A DNA stretch of 64,000 nt. Source: Microcaldota archaeon. Its GTDB lineage: Archaea > Micrarchaeota > Micrarchaeia > Micrarchaeales > Micrarchaeaceae. How positions within the stretch are numbered: the stretch's first letter is position 1; each line of letters begins with the position of its first letter. Below the pieces are notes generated by a model that was given only the letters and a program-made list of their open reading frames with translations, was not told the DNA's origin and did no database searches. Below are positions 32,761-41,718 of the stretch, one piece after another. The stretch is taken from the NCBI GenBank assembly GCA_021817565.1, contig JAKAUP010000007.1, positions 1 to 64,000 on the forward strand, written 5' to 3'. Both the position numbers and the translations under genes were made by a program.

Positions 32761-33780
32761 TTAAGCGGATATTGATTCTGATTCTGACTCCGCTACCTTG
32801 AGTATCCTTCTGTTAAGCTCCTCCATACCCTTCTTTGAAGATATGTCGATGTCGTCCGGCACCAATCCTCCTGCAGCATACCTGTGCCCACCGCCTCTGA
32901 ATGCTTTTGCTATTACCGAGCAGTCTAACTTGTTATCTGGCGACCTCAGCTTCATCTTTCTGGATTCTGTGTCCACCATTATAGATATCTCCGTTTTCAG
33001 TTGAGACGCTATAAAAATGCAGGCCTGCGTTGATTGGATGTTCTTTGAGTAGCCTATCCCTATCGCATACTTCCCAATCTCATATCTTTTCATATTAGAC
33101 CTCAATATTTCTAGGTTCTTCTCTGATTCGGCCTTGTATTTCGCGTAGTTATCTTTTATTAATGGCGCTGCGAACTCGCAGTTGGATATCAGCCTTGCCA
33201 TCTCCCTCAATCCGTTTAGGTCCTTATTATATTCCATATAAGTTATTGTATGGGACAGCATGTAGAGCATTTCGCGGTCTTCCTCCTTTATTATGTTGAA
33301 ATCGGTCTTATGTGCAGTTTCTGCAATTGCCTTTCCGCTGTCCGAGTGCTTTGATAGGATTGAATAGAGTATCTCTGCCGCGCACACATTTTTCTCTCCG
33401 TATATTGCAAAATCCAGATATTTTGATATAGCTTTGTAGTCGTTCTCCTCCCACGGATGATGGTCTATCCAGAAGACCAGATTGTTTCTCTGTTTTATTG
33501 ATTCAAGAAGGGACGCGATCTCGTCTATATACTCCTTCTGCGGCGGCATGTCTGATATTATGAATACCGAACCGCTAAACCCGATCTTGTCTGTCCATTC
33601 CTTTACACCTTTGATTGATTCCTTCGTGTATACGCCAAAGTTTAAGTTTTCCTTGGGCATTCTGGTATAATGCATTATCACTGCTGCGCTTCCTATTCCG
33701 TCAAAATCAGACATGTGCGATAGGTTGTAGATTTTGTGTGTGCCGTCCAGTAATATATCTGATGCTTCTTTTTCTTGCAT
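32761..33780 (-). CDS. DHH-family phosphoesterase
   Basis: The 339-residue protein has the DHH superfamily motifs: SDFDGIGSAAVIMHY (variant of HxDxDGxxSA), FIISDMPP, the signature WIDHHPWEEND and the C-terminal DHHA1 motif FRGGGHRYAAGGL. These enzymes hydrolyse nanoRNA, cyclic dinucleotides or pyrophosphate. The first metal-binding His is replaced by Ser in SDFDG, although HMSDFDG has a His two residues earlier. Archaeal relatives are thought to degrade short RNA or serve with Cdc45/GAN. Confidence 0.88.
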   Translation of the reverse strand: MQEKEASDILLDGTHKIYNLSHMSDFDGIGSAAVIMHYTRMPKENLNFGVYTKESIKGVKEWTDKIGFSGSVFIISDMPPQKEYIDEIASLLESIKQRNNLVFWIDHHPWEENDYKAISKYLDFAIYGEKNVCAAEILYSILSKHSDSGKAIAETAHKTDFNIIKEEDREMLYMLSHTITYMEYNKDLNGLREMARLISNCEFAAPLIKDNYAKYKAESEKNLEILRSNMKRYEIGKYAIGIGYSKNIQSTQACIFIASQLKTEISIMVDTESRKMKLRSPDNKLDCSVIAKAFRGGGHRYAAGGLVPDDIDISSKKGMEELNRRILKVAESESESISA

Positions 33781-33972
33781 AAAAACACTCCATTATGGTA
33801 TTTTATTATTAATTAATTTACGGAATCAGGATATTTAGTTATTGCGGATTGGTTAATGGAATTTTGCCGAGTTTATCTCTTTGAGATGTCCTTTTATTGA
33901 AGTACCCCCTTCTTGGGATTCTTTTGCCTGCGTTCTGTGCGCAAACGCTATCTTTATCTCTTTTTCTCAGTT

Positions 33973-34096
33973 CGCCAGGGTAGGGATTTGAACCCTAAAG
34001 CCCTTGCGGGCACTGGTTTGCCTGTTACATCACTAATCAGCTCTTGATGTTCTGAAAACTCAAGACCAGCGCGATACCAGTTTCTGCCACCCTGGC
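33973..34096 (-). tRNA. tRNA-Ser (anticodon TGA) with canonical intron
   Basis: On the minus strand GCCAGGG (34096-34090) pairs with CCCTGGC (33980-33974), with discriminator G at 33973. The anticodon stem CTGGT/ACCAG encloses loop CTTGAG-intron-A, giving anticodon TGA. A 40-nt intron sits after position 37, the standard place, and contains ACATCA/TGATGT. The long variable arm TGCCCGCAAGGGC is the class II hallmark of Ser tRNAs. The T-arm TAGGG-TTCAAAT-CCCTA is perfect. The D-stem has one mismatch. Confidence 0.9.
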
Positions 34097-34155
34097 TTCA
34101 TGATAGTTATCTCGTAAAGATTAAAGCGTTTTGTAAATCGGCATTTGGTGATATT

Positions 34156-35754
34156 ATGTTTGGCTGTTTTAAAAAATTGTTTGAAAAGTTAGGCGTAAAT
34201 GGGAATAGCGACAAGGGTGTACTTGTCGGAGACGCTGTTTACAGGCTTCGACCAGTAAAGAATTTTGTTTTTGGTAGGGTCGATAATGGCATTTCTTATA
34301 AATGGAGGAAGATGCGAGGGAAAGTTTACCTTGACCCTGCATCAGAGTCGAACCCACATATCCTTATATTCGGGATGAGCGGGTTCGGGAAGAGCACGAT
34401 GCTGAAATCCCTGATAAAAGAGCTGAATGAGAGGGGTAAGAGGATCATTGTGTTTGACGCACATAGCGAACATGTACAGCTCGTTAAAGCGCTGGGTGGC
34501 AATGTTTATGATTCCAGGAATGCCGGCATAAATGTGATGGCACTTGATGGATTGACTGTGGGCCAGCGCATATCTGAGCTTACTTCCGTGCTTAAGGAGA
34601 TGTATGGACTCGGGTATATACAAGTAAACAAATTGAGCACATGCATGTGGTACTGCTACAGGAACATGGGAGCAAGAAACCTCAACTCCACGATAAGCGT
34701 TTCCCCGAAGGTATCTGACCTGATAAACGAGATAAATGTGTTCATAAAGAATGCGACGGGGGTTTCTGAAAGGAACACACTTACGCACCTTATGTACCGG
34801 TTGTCTGGACTAAACACCGGGGCATTCAGCAACGAATCAGTCAACCTAGACAAACTCGGAAATCCTGCGTTGTTCCTCACGGCAAGCCTGCAAAACGGCG
34901 ATGCGCGCTTTCTCTACGTGCATGAGCTTCTTCAGAGGATTTATCACAAAATGTACAGCTCTGAGAGGGAGAAAGGCATAGGCAATTACTTATTTGTCGA
35001 TGAGGCCCAGTTCTTGATAGACAGGTCTGGGAACGAGAGCACTGTACTGAGGAAACTTATAGAAGAGGGAAGAAAGTATGGATTTGGGGTTGTTATGGCA
35101 ACGCATATGTCAACAAAGGTTCCGAAACAAGTAATAGCCAACGCTGCAACCTTCCTTTCCTTTTACCAGAGAGAACCATCAGAAGTTTCATATATAAGTT
35201 CTATAATGGGTAATGGGAGTCAGGCGAGGGCAGAAGCAGTAAGGAACATGCTCTCAAAACTTAGGACCAATCAGGTCGTGCTTATGAGCACCAGGTTTAG
35301 GGAACCGCTGGTTGTTAGAAATGTTCCGCTTAAGATTGGTGAAGATATAAAAGTCCAGAAGGATGATTCCTTGGTGGTTGTCTCGGATAAGAGAACAAAC
35401 CCAGGGCCGGAACACACTGCTGCGCTTGATGCCATATCCCGCAGCTTGGCTTCCCATGGAATAAGGCATAGGATACTTGATGGACCTAACGAACCTGACA
35501 TTGTAGCTTATACCGATTCGGGCAATGTCGCGATAGAGTATGAAACGGGGAAAAAGAATCCTCTGCATACGCGGAAGATGTTGGAAAGACGGCTTATTAA
35601 ATACAAAAAGGTCTTGGTTTTTGTTGAGGCGTCATCTTATGAAAGATATTCCAAATATATGCAGGGCTTGGACGTGCTACTGATCAGCTCCGAGAACACC
35701 GGCGAAGCCTACCGATATTTGGAAACATTGGGGTTTATTAATATTGTATGCTAA
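34156..35754 (+). CDS. HerA/VirB4-type ATPase with C-terminal nuclease-like domain
   Basis: The Walker A FGMSGFGKST (G73 to T81) and Walker B YLFVDEAQ (near residue 280) define a HerA-FtsK/DUF87 ATPase that pumps DNA or protein. After about residue 400 comes a separate region with EPDIVAY (D448) and AIEYETGK (E461, E463, K466), a spacing like PD-(D/E)xK nucleases. A DNA-translocating ATPase fused to a nuclease is inferred. It starts at ATG 34156 after GGTGATATT. Plasmid or conjugation origin is possible; its base composition is like its neighbours. Confidence 0.75.
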   Translation: MFGCFKKLFEKLGVNGNSDKGVLVGDAVYRLRPVKNFVFGRVDNGISYKWRKMRGKVYLDPASESNPHILIFGMSGFGKSTMLKSLIKELNERGKRIIVFDAHSEHVQLVKALGGNVYDSRNAGINVMALDGLTVGQRISELTSVLKEMYGLGYIQVNKLSTCMWYCYRNMGARNLNSTISVSPKVSDLINEINVFIKNATGVSERNTLTHLMYRLSGLNTGAFSNESVNLDKLGNPALFLTASLQNGDARFLYVHELLQRIYHKMYSSEREKGIGNYLFVDEAQFLIDRSGNESTVLRKLIEEGRKYGFGVVMATHMSTKVPKQVIANAATFLSFYQREPSEVSYISSIMGNGSQARAEAVRNMLSKLRTNQVVLMSTRFREPLVVRNVPLKIGEDIKVQKDDSLVVVSDKRTNPGPEHTAALDAISRSLASHGIRHRILDGPNEPDIVAYTDSGNVAIEYETGKKNPLHTRKMLERRLIKYKKVLVFVEASSYERYSKYMQGLDVLLISSENTGEAYRYLETLGFINIVC

Positions 35755-35770
35755 ATATTATTGTGGTTTT

Positions 35771-36148
35771 ATGATAAGTCATGTTTATAGGACCAAAAAC
35801 AGACCCGTTGCGGCTTTCGCAATGACATTGACTGGAGGCACTATAGTACTTATTGGCGGGGTATTGAGCTTGGTTTTCACGCTTTTGGAGAATTTCCTTT
35901 TCGGAGGCGGAACATGGCCGTTTTTTGTGGCTGCGTATTCTAGCGGCATACTTGGATTGATTTCAGGAGCAGTGATAGTGCTGGCTGCCTTCAAATACAA
36001 CTTAAGGGATAAGAAAGCCACAACCGAATGGGCTACCGCAGCAGTCATATTCTCTGTGATAAGCCTTCTAAATCTTGGCGGACTCCTCGTAGGATTTATA
36101 CTTGGACTCATAGGAGGATTGTTGGGATTAAGGCATGGGGAACTGTAA
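35771..36148 (+). CDS. Small polytopic membrane protein
   Basis: ATG 35771 follows GTGGTTTT and gives 125 residues with four hydrophobic segments (about 17-40, 52-75, 90-110 and 108-120), Gly-rich helices and an ATTEWATAAVIF motif. The pattern resembles small DUF4064-like integral membrane proteins that bacteria and archaea encode. No ligand or partner is evident. It lies between the HerA-type ATPase and the CDP-alcohol enzyme on the same strand. Confidence 0.55.
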   Translation: MISHVYRTKNRPVAAFAMTLTGGTIVLIGGVLSLVFTLLENFLFGGGTWPFFVAAYSSGILGLISGAVIVLAAFKYNLRDKKATTEWATAAVIFSVISLLNLGGLLVGFILGLIGGLLGLRHGEL

Positions 36149-36170
36149 GGATTCCTTAGGGTGATTTAGG

Positions 36171-36827
36171 ATGAGGGGCGCGGACACAGTTACTGTTTTT
36201 CGTGTCCTCCTCGTACTTTTTGTAGCGTTTCTCGTTCTTTATAGGATTTTCCCGTTTTTTGCTGTCTTAACTCTGGGTATAGCCATAGCGCTTGACGGAG
36301 TTGATGGTTTTGTTGCGCTCAAGGAGGCAAGCAACGGGAAGATAACGCTCAGGCAGTATTTTGAACACGCTTCCGGGAAGAAGAGAAGCGCATACATAGA
36401 TAGGATAAAGCAAAACATATCGAAGAAGGCTCCATGGGGACCCCGCTTTGACGTTGCCGGGGACAGAGTAACCGAGTACGTCATGTGGATACTCTTCCTT
36501 TTTGTTGGTATCCTTCCGTTCTTTGTGATGATCATCATAATAATAAGGCACTCATTTGCGGATGCGATGATGGGCTTAAGGGGCACATCCTCAAAGGAGG
36601 CTTCATGGTTAAGCAGGACTTTCTATAAGTCAAATTGGAGCAGGGCTTCAATAAACGTATTGAAATTCCTGACGTTTGGATATCTGATACTTGCTTATGT
36701 CTTAAGTTACCCCATGGTTATAGCCTATGCACTGATAGCATTGTGCGTCGGCTTCATAGTATTGAGGGGGGTTGCAGAGGTGTATGACTCCTTTGCGATG
36801 ATGAATGTGAAGGAGGCGGTTAGATGA
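36171..36827 (+). CDS. CDP-alcohol phosphatidyltransferase-like membrane enzyme
   Basis: The signature of this family is D-x2-D-G-x2-A-R-x8-G-x3-D-x3-D. Here it reads D42-GV-D45-G-FV-A49-L, a 39-residue stretch, then G90-PRF-D94-VAG-D98. All four metal-binding aspartates are present, but the Arg is Leu and an insertion of about 31 residues splits the motif. Five or six hydrophobic helices follow. It probably transfers a phosphoalcohol to a CDP-activated archaeal lipid. It overlaps the next gene by 4 bp. Confidence 0.72.
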   Translation: MRGADTVTVFRVLLVLFVAFLVLYRIFPFFAVLTLGIAIALDGVDGFVALKEASNGKITLRQYFEHASGKKRSAYIDRIKQNISKKAPWGPRFDVAGDRVTEYVMWILFLFVGILPFFVMIIIIIRHSFADAMMGLRGTSSKEASWLSRTFYKSNWSRASINVLKFLTFGYLILAYVLSYPMVIAYALIALCVGFIVLRGVAEVYDSFAMMNVKEAVR

Positions 36828-37117
36828 TAAACATAGGTTTGTACTATAAGATAAAGAGCGGGAAAGAGAAAGAGTTTGAAGGTATTTTCAATGATGTTGT
36901 GAGATTGTTTAAGGGAGCCAAGGGCATGAATGTGGCAAAGCTCTACAGAGAGGTCGGAACGAACGAGTATCTTATCTACAGTGAGTGGGAGGATATGCGT
37001 TCCTTTTCTGATTTTGTCAGAAGCAGTGAATTTAAGCAGGTTACGTCTATTGGGAGGGAAATGGTTGATGGCACTCCGAGACATAGGGTATTCACAGAGA
37101 TGGAGAGACCAGTGTAG
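36824..37117 (+). CDS. ABM-domain (antibiotic biosynthesis monooxygenase-like) protein
   Basis: The 97-residue alpha-beta-barrel protein starts INIGLYYKIKSGKEKEFEG and contains EYLIYSEWEDMRSFSDFVRS, matching the dimeric ABM/ferredoxin-like fold. Members include heme-degrading IsdG and quinol monooxygenases, as well as many proteins of unknown role. The 4-bp overlap with the CDP-alcohol enzyme suggests co-translation, perhaps in lipid or quinone chemistry. No clear heme His is visible. Confidence 0.75.
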   Translation: MINIGLYYKIKSGKEKEFEGIFNDVVRLFKGAKGMNVAKLYREVGTNEYLIYSEWEDMRSFSDFVRSSEFKQVTSIGREMVDGTPRHRVFTEMERPV

Positions 37118-37636
37118 TCAGTAACTTATTAAGGAGACCACATTGCAAGGTAATCTCTCTCTGCCCTTTAGCCCATTAAGCTCTATTAGGAAGAGGAAGA
37201 GCGGAACGGTTCCGCCTGCCCTTTCGACAAGGTTGTATGCTGCCCTTGCGGTCCCACCAGTAGCGAGTAAATCGTCTACTATCGCAACCTTTGCACCCTT
37301 CCATACCGCATCCGTATGCATCTCTATCGTGTCCTTTCCGTATTCCAGTTCGTATTCCTCCGATATCTTATTGTATGGAAGTTTTCCCTTTTTCCTTATA
37401 GGTATGAATCCTTTCCCAAGCTTATATGCTATTGCTGAACCCATAATGAAACCGCGTGACTCGATTCCGGCGACAAGGTCTATTTCCGTTCCGATTTTAG
37501 ATGCTGCAGTGTCTATTGCGAGCTTGAATAGCTCCCTGTCTTTGAGGACAGTGGTTATGTCCTTGAATATTATTCCCTTTTTCGGATAGTCTGGCACGTC
37601 CCTTATGGCAGATGCAAACCTTTCTTTGAATTCCAT
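37118..37636 (-). CDS. apt: Adenine phosphoribosyltransferase
   Basis: The PRPP-binding loop KVAIVDDLLATGGTARAA is at about residues 114-131, and PDYPKKGIIFKDITTVLKD and the FIPIRKKGKLPYN loop are the usual APT signatures. It salvages adenine to AMP. The length of 172 residues is typical. It is convergent with the ABM gene with no spacer. The promoter lies in the 95-bp AT-rich divergent region shared with the 37732 gene. Confidence 0.95.
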   Translation of the reverse strand: MEFKERFASAIRDVPDYPKKGIIFKDITTVLKDRELFKLAIDTAASKIGTEIDLVAGIESRGFIMGSAIAYKLGKGFIPIRKKGKLPYNKISEEYELEYGKDTIEMHTDAVWKGAKVAIVDDLLATGGTARAAYNLVERAGGTVPLFLFLIELNGLKGRERLPCNVVSLISY

Positions 37637-37731
37637 ACGCTATACACATATTCCGTTTTTTTATTAAAAGTTACGCATAAAACATAGCTTTAAAAGTTTA
37701 TTTAATCCGATATTTAATAAATGGTGTAAAA

Positions 37732-37992
37732 ATGGTAACATTGAATGAGGTAGGATATGTTGCAGCTGGGAAGGTATTTGCCGTATTTGGACTGATATCC
37801 GGTATCATATTAGGCATAATTACCTTGATAGCGGGCGGAGCTTTCGGCGGTTTGTTCGGAGTAAGCGGAGGAGTTATCGGATTGATAATTGATATAATCG
37901 GTGGGCTAATAGGCGGTTTCATAGACGGACTGATATTTGCGCTCTTCTACAACTTCCTTATAGTAAAGGTAGCAAAACTGGAAGGAAAATAG
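37732..37992 (+). CDS. Glycine-rich membrane protein
   Basis: The 86-residue protein has an N-terminal VGYVAAGKVFAVFG stretch and three Gly-rich hydrophobic helices with repeated IIGGLIGGFIDG patterns. It resembles the DUF3566-like short membrane proteins found in many archaea. Its function is unknown. It is probably monocistronic, with a GGTGTAAAA ribosome-binding context and a long T tract behind it (37996-38036). Confidence 0.6.
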   Translation: MVTLNEVGYVAAGKVFAVFGLISGIILGIITLIAGGAFGGLFGVSGGVIGLIIDIIGGLIGGFIDGLIFALFYNFLIVKVAKLEGK

Positions 37993-38096
37993 GATTATCC
38001 TTTTTCCTTTCTTTCTCTTTTTTATTTTTGTTTTTAAACGCGCGTGGTCATCCCCTAAATGTTTTTAAATCGTATTGAGAATAATTTACCGATGTT

Positions 38097-38699
38097 ATGA
38101 CCAATTCAAATTTAGTAGAAGACTTTAAAAGGGCGCTTGATAGATGCTTGCACCCTGAAAAGAACACAGACAAGATGGATGTTGTCAGTGGAATTAAGTA
38201 CTATTATAAGGTAATGATAACACCTTTTATTCTGTCGCTCGTGCTGGCCACCGTGCTTGGGTACTTTGGGAGCAACCTCTTACCTGGGAGTGGGGGCATT
38301 GTTGGGGCGGTAGTAGGACTTGTTGCAGTGGGATTTTACTTCTTGATTCTGATACCGGTAGGGCTACTCTTTGTCGCGGGAATAATCCATCTCTTTGCGG
38401 GGCTTATGCTCCATATATATAAGGGAGATTATTCTAGGACTTTTACAGGAGTGATGTTTGGGACTCTGCCGCTGATATTGTTCTACTGGATTAGTTTTAT
38501 ACCATTAGTAGCCATTTTGTACTTTATAATAGGTATATGGAGCATATATGTTACAGTAATTTCTTTGGCTAAACAACACAACATTAGCAATCTGAACGCA
38601 TTCATAGGGTGGTTGATTTCATATATAATAATTATCATCGTGTATGTTTTGATAATCGTTCTGGTAGGCTTCGGGTCGCTCGGGCTTATGCATCTGTGA
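38097..38699 (+). CDS. YIP1-family-like membrane protein
   Basis: The 200-residue protein begins with a charged soluble segment (NLVEDFKRALDRCLHPEKNT) and then has five hydrophobic helices. YSRTFTGVMFGTLPLILFYW and IWSIYVTVISLAKQHNIS match the Yip1 domain pattern (helix 3, then helix 4 with a conserved W-x-x-Y). Prokaryotic members are uncharacterised; eukaryotic Yip proteins act in membrane trafficking. The start is ATG 38097 after CGATGTT. Confidence 0.7.
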   Translation: MTNSNLVEDFKRALDRCLHPEKNTDKMDVVSGIKYYYKVMITPFILSLVLATVLGYFGSNLLPGSGGIVGAVVGLVAVGFYFLILIPVGLLFVAGIIHLFAGLMLHIYKGDYSRTFTGVMFGTLPLILFYWISFIPLVAILYFIIGIWSIYVTVISLAKQHNISNLNAFIGWLISYIIIIIVYVLIIVLVGFGSLGLMHL

Positions 38700-38734
38700 T
38701 GCATGGGATACCCGAATGCTTATGAATATGTTGG

Positions 38735-38824
38735 ATGGTTGAGAAGACTATCGGGAATGATGTAGACGCATTGGGAGACACAGACGCGCTTCGCAAGATA
38801 AAAGATTTATTGAAGAAGGATTAG
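38735..38824 (+). CDS. 29-residue charged peptide upstream of acylphosphatase
   Basis: ATG 38735 opens MVEKTIGNDVDALGDTDALR followed by KIKDLLKKD and a TAG directly abutting the GTG of the acylphosphatase. The composition is protein-like and helical. It could be a real small protein, a translational coupler for the next gene, or chance. No homologue is known to me. Confidence 0.3.
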   Translation: MVEKTIGNDVDALGDTDALRKIKDLLKKD

Positions 38825-39112
38825 GTGAGGAAATTGGCACGAAGTGCATTTCTTTTTGTGGTACACGGTTTTGTGCAGGGCGTTGGATATAGATACATGG
38901 TGAAGAAGGCGGCTGATGCTTACGGGATATGCGGTTTTGTAAGAAACGCTGATGATGGTTCAGTTGAGATATGCGCGGAAGGGGATGCCTCAAGCATCTC
39001 TAAATTCGAAGCCGCAATAATGGTACATCATGATAATGGACCGGATGTTTACCGTGTATATAGGAAGAGGGTAAAGCACTTTGGGTTTGACTCGTTTTCT
39101 ATAAAACACTAG
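38825..39112 (+). CDS. acyP: Acylphosphatase
   Basis: The 95-residue protein has VVHGFVQGVGYRYMVKKAA with the catalytic Arg in GVGYR, and GFVRNADDGSVEICAEGD with the catalytic Asn. These are the two signature sites of the ferredoxin-like acylphosphatase that hydrolyses acyl phosphates. The start is GTG 38825 behind TTAG. It overlaps the convergent gene by 4 bp. Confidence 0.93.
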   Translation: MRKLARSAFLFVVHGFVQGVGYRYMVKKAADAYGICGFVRNADDGSVEICAEGDASSISKFEAAIMVHHDNGPDVYRVYRKRVKHFGFDSFSIKH

Positions 39113-39480
39113 GCAAACACCATGTTGAATACTTGATCTACCCTCTCGGATATTATTCCGGATTCTCCATACAGGTAAAGAGTTATCTTCACTTGGTATT
39201 TGCCTGCTATGCTCACATACCTGGTGTAGATATTTATCCTCTGCGTAATTTCCTTTCCCTGAGAGAGTATACCCATCCGTACTATACCGTAATTGGTGTT
39301 TCTGTCTGGTGCCAGCGACATCGGTCCTTCCACCTCTATTCCGCACTCACACCAGTAAATACCAGTATTTTCCCCAGGTCCCACCTTTACTGTCAATGAG
39401 ACCTCGTTTGTACGATTGGGCTTTAGTAGCTCTGGTTCCGAACTTAACTCGATTATTGGGGCTGCCATCTTCAACGCCAT
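39109..39480 (-). CDS. Hypothetical beta-sandwich protein
   Basis: The 123-residue protein begins MALKMAAPIIELSSEPELLK and alternates short hydrophobic strands (VSLTVKVGPG, YQVKITLYLYG), like an Ig-like or CARDB fold. No signal peptide is visible, so it seems cytosolic. I do not recognise the family. It is divergent to the transcription regulator at 39563 and convergent with acyP. Confidence 0.55.
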   Translation of the reverse strand: MALKMAAPIIELSSEPELLKPNRTNEVSLTVKVGPGENTGIYWCECGIEVEGPMSLAPDRNTNYGIVRMGILSQGKEITQRINIYTRYVSIAGKYQVKITLYLYGESGIISERVDQVFNMVFA

Positions 39481-39562
39481 TCTTTTTATCTGTTGGCTTT
39501 ATATTAATTTCCGATTATATTTATCATGGAATCAGTTCTTTATTTGTTTCTGGGTTTATGGC

Positions 39563-40021
39563 ATGCAGATAAACGAGTCTAACCTCATAGAGCGTGAAAT
39601 TTGTATAAGGAATTTAAGTCTCACTGGGGAAGTTATGGAAACGAGGCGTGCAAGCGTGCGCTGGCTTGCGCTTGCGCTTGGGATAATAAATCCGGGCGAG
39701 TCAAGGCTTGGTGCCCTTGCGGTGTTTGACTCTGTCTTATACTTCCATTTCAACAATAAGAGTAGGTCAAATGTGAAACAGCTCTCCGATTATATAGCTG
39801 AAAAGTGGGGAGGCATAAACGAAAAGACGCTCAGATACCATCTGCTCCAGCTCAAGAAGATGGGAATAATAAGCCATTCGAAGGGAGAATACAGCATGAC
39901 CGAGCCGATAAGCGGAGACAGGTACGATGAACGCGCCTGGGTCGAAAGTTATTTTGAGAGAGAGGTCAATCCTGTAAAGGATAAGGTATCTGAAATGCTG
40001 AAAAAGATAAAACAGAGATGA
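39563..40021 (+). CDS. Winged-helix DNA-binding protein, putative regulator
   Basis: From ATG 39563 this is 152 residues. Residues about 63-112 hold the winged-helix motif NVKQLSDYIAEKWGGINEKT followed by LRYHLLQLKKMGIISHSKGE, whose layout matches ArsR/MarR-type helix-turn-helix domains. The C-terminus is charged and coiled (VNPVKDKVSEMLKKIKQR). It is 7 bp upstream of the surface protein gene at 40029, which it might control. Metal or ligand sites are not evident. Confidence 0.65.
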   Translation: MQINESNLIEREICIRNLSLTGEVMETRRASVRWLALALGIINPGESRLGALAVFDSVLYFHFNNKSRSNVKQLSDYIAEKWGGINEKTLRYHLLQLKKMGIISHSKGEYSMTEPISGDRYDERAWVESYFEREVNPVKDKVSEMLKKIKQR

Positions 40022-40028
40022 TGATTTT

Positions 40029-41714
40029 ATGAAGATTGATAAGTGGATATTTGTTTATCTGATTCTCGCTGTAGTTGTGGTGGTCTTGGTTGCTTTTGCT
40101 GCGAATATTTTCATGAATAAGGCTTATGATGTCACGGTTAAGGTGTTGCCCTTAAACTCCAACGGGAATCTCACTTACTCAGGTCTGTATCCATACAACA
40201 CCACTTTCTTCAGCATACTGGTGAACAACACAGGAAATACGGAGATATCGGGAGTGCCGTTGGTCGTATATGTTAATGGAAAGACCTATGAAACTTACAA
40301 TCTCACGATACCGAAAGGCGAGGGGACCCCAGTGCATATGAACTATACATATGATGCTCCGGGAAATATGACGTTTGAGGCTGTTATAGACCCGGCAGGG
40401 CTCTTTAACATAAAGGATAGGTCCCAGGCAAGCAACACAGTTGCGATTTCTGTCGGTACTCCTGTCACGCCTTCCCCATATCTTACAATACCGCCAAATG
40501 GGATAACTGGGACGGAGGACTCGGTGCTTAGGAGCTACGGAATAAGTTCTGCATACCTTCTGGCCAACACATACAACTCCCCTATTTTTTCCGAGATGCT
40601 TGGACCCAAGATATCTGCGGAACTGTTGGCAACGCTTGCGCCTTATACATATCAGGAGTACAGCGTATTTGCAAATTATCTGAATGGCAGCTCTGTTTTC
40701 ACAACGTGGATGGAGGGAAGTCAGAGCCCGTATCTCATATCAAAGTTGTTGGGAAACAATAATGCAAAATACGGCATAGTGAATGCCTCTGGAAGGCAGA
40801 TATATGCCGGTACAGTGAGCAATGATACAAGTTTCTGCATGGATTATTACAAAGGTTGGACTAGGATATCGTATTATCAGTCTAACAGCATTGACTGTAA
40901 GAGCTTTGGGGCAAATAACAGCACAAACCAAACAAGCTTTGTTGCGAACGCCATAGAATCGAGCAACGCCCTGGTTGGTTACAGTGAAAAACTCTTTTAC
41001 TCGAACTCGACTGGAATCGGTTCTGGCTTTTTCTACTCTGCGAATGATGCAGTAGTTACAAGTTTCTTCTACAACAACTATGGGGATTTTGTAGGGCTGG
41101 CGGAAAAGAACTCAAGCCTATCTGGGAACTTTGCGCCCGTCTGCGCCGGCACCATCCTTAACGCTACAGGCAAATCCAGCATATGCAGTTCTAGTATAAT
41201 TGGATTTCAGAACCTGACAGGATATGCGCTTGCCAATTCGACCGCGTATTTCAATGGTTATAGATTCAGCCTTTATTCCGTTGTGGGGTCGAATTCAATC
41301 TCGACTGCGTACTTAAACGCTGAGGGCCTTATCAACAGCCTTGGATTTAACGGAACACCGATAGCGTTCTCGTCTTACTTCAAAAATAGCTGCACTACAT
41401 CCAACTCCTTAATAAGTTGCACGCTAGAGAGCATCAACTCTTCGGATAATATAGCGAACGTGCTGCTGGATAACAGGTTAAACGGAAGCATACACATAAA
41501 CTCTGGTGGGTGTTACATAGGCACCGTAGTAACTGCCGGGATTAATGTGACCATACCTTCAAACTCTGAGGGCAACATTGAACTCTATTGCTCTGCCCCT
41601 TCTACCAAGTCTTTTAGCCTAGTTACTGATTACAATATGATACTCAACTATACATACGATGGTACGATTAGTTATCTTACCGGGGTTGTCGGTGTCTCGA
41701 ACTTCAATGGCTGA
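40029..41714 (+). CDS. Large membrane-anchored surface protein
   Basis: The 561-residue protein has an N-terminal signal anchor (residues about 6-29, WIFVYLILAVVVVVLVAFAA). Residues about 32-155 form a CARDB-like beta-sandwich (FFSILVNNTGNTEISGVPLV). The remainder is rich in Ser, Asn and Thr with dozens of N-x-S/T sequons and several cysteines, so it should be exposed and heavily N-glycosylated. It resembles the smaller exported proteins at 12533 and 16338 in composition. No enzyme motif is seen. Confidence 0.65.
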   Translation: MKIDKWIFVYLILAVVVVVLVAFAANIFMNKAYDVTVKVLPLNSNGNLTYSGLYPYNTTFFSILVNNTGNTEISGVPLVVYVNGKTYETYNLTIPKGEGTPVHMNYTYDAPGNMTFEAVIDPAGLFNIKDRSQASNTVAISVGTPVTPSPYLTIPPNGITGTEDSVLRSYGISSAYLLANTYNSPIFSEMLGPKISAELLATLAPYTYQEYSVFANYLNGSSVFTTWMEGSQSPYLISKLLGNNNAKYGIVNASGRQIYAGTVSNDTSFCMDYYKGWTRISYYQSNSIDCKSFGANNSTNQTSFVANAIESSNALVGYSEKLFYSNSTGIGSGFFYSANDAVVTSFFYNNYGDFVGLAEKNSSLSGNFAPVCAGTILNATGKSSICSSSIIGFQNLTGYALANSTAYFNGYRFSLYSVVGSNSISTAYLNAEGLINSLGFNGTPIAFSSYFKNSCTTSNSLISCTLESINSSDNIANVLLDNRLNGSIHINSGGCYIGTVVTAGINVTIPSNSEGNIELYCSAPSTKSFSLVTDYNMILNYTYDGTISYLTGVVGVSNFNG

Positions 41715-41718
41715 GCCG

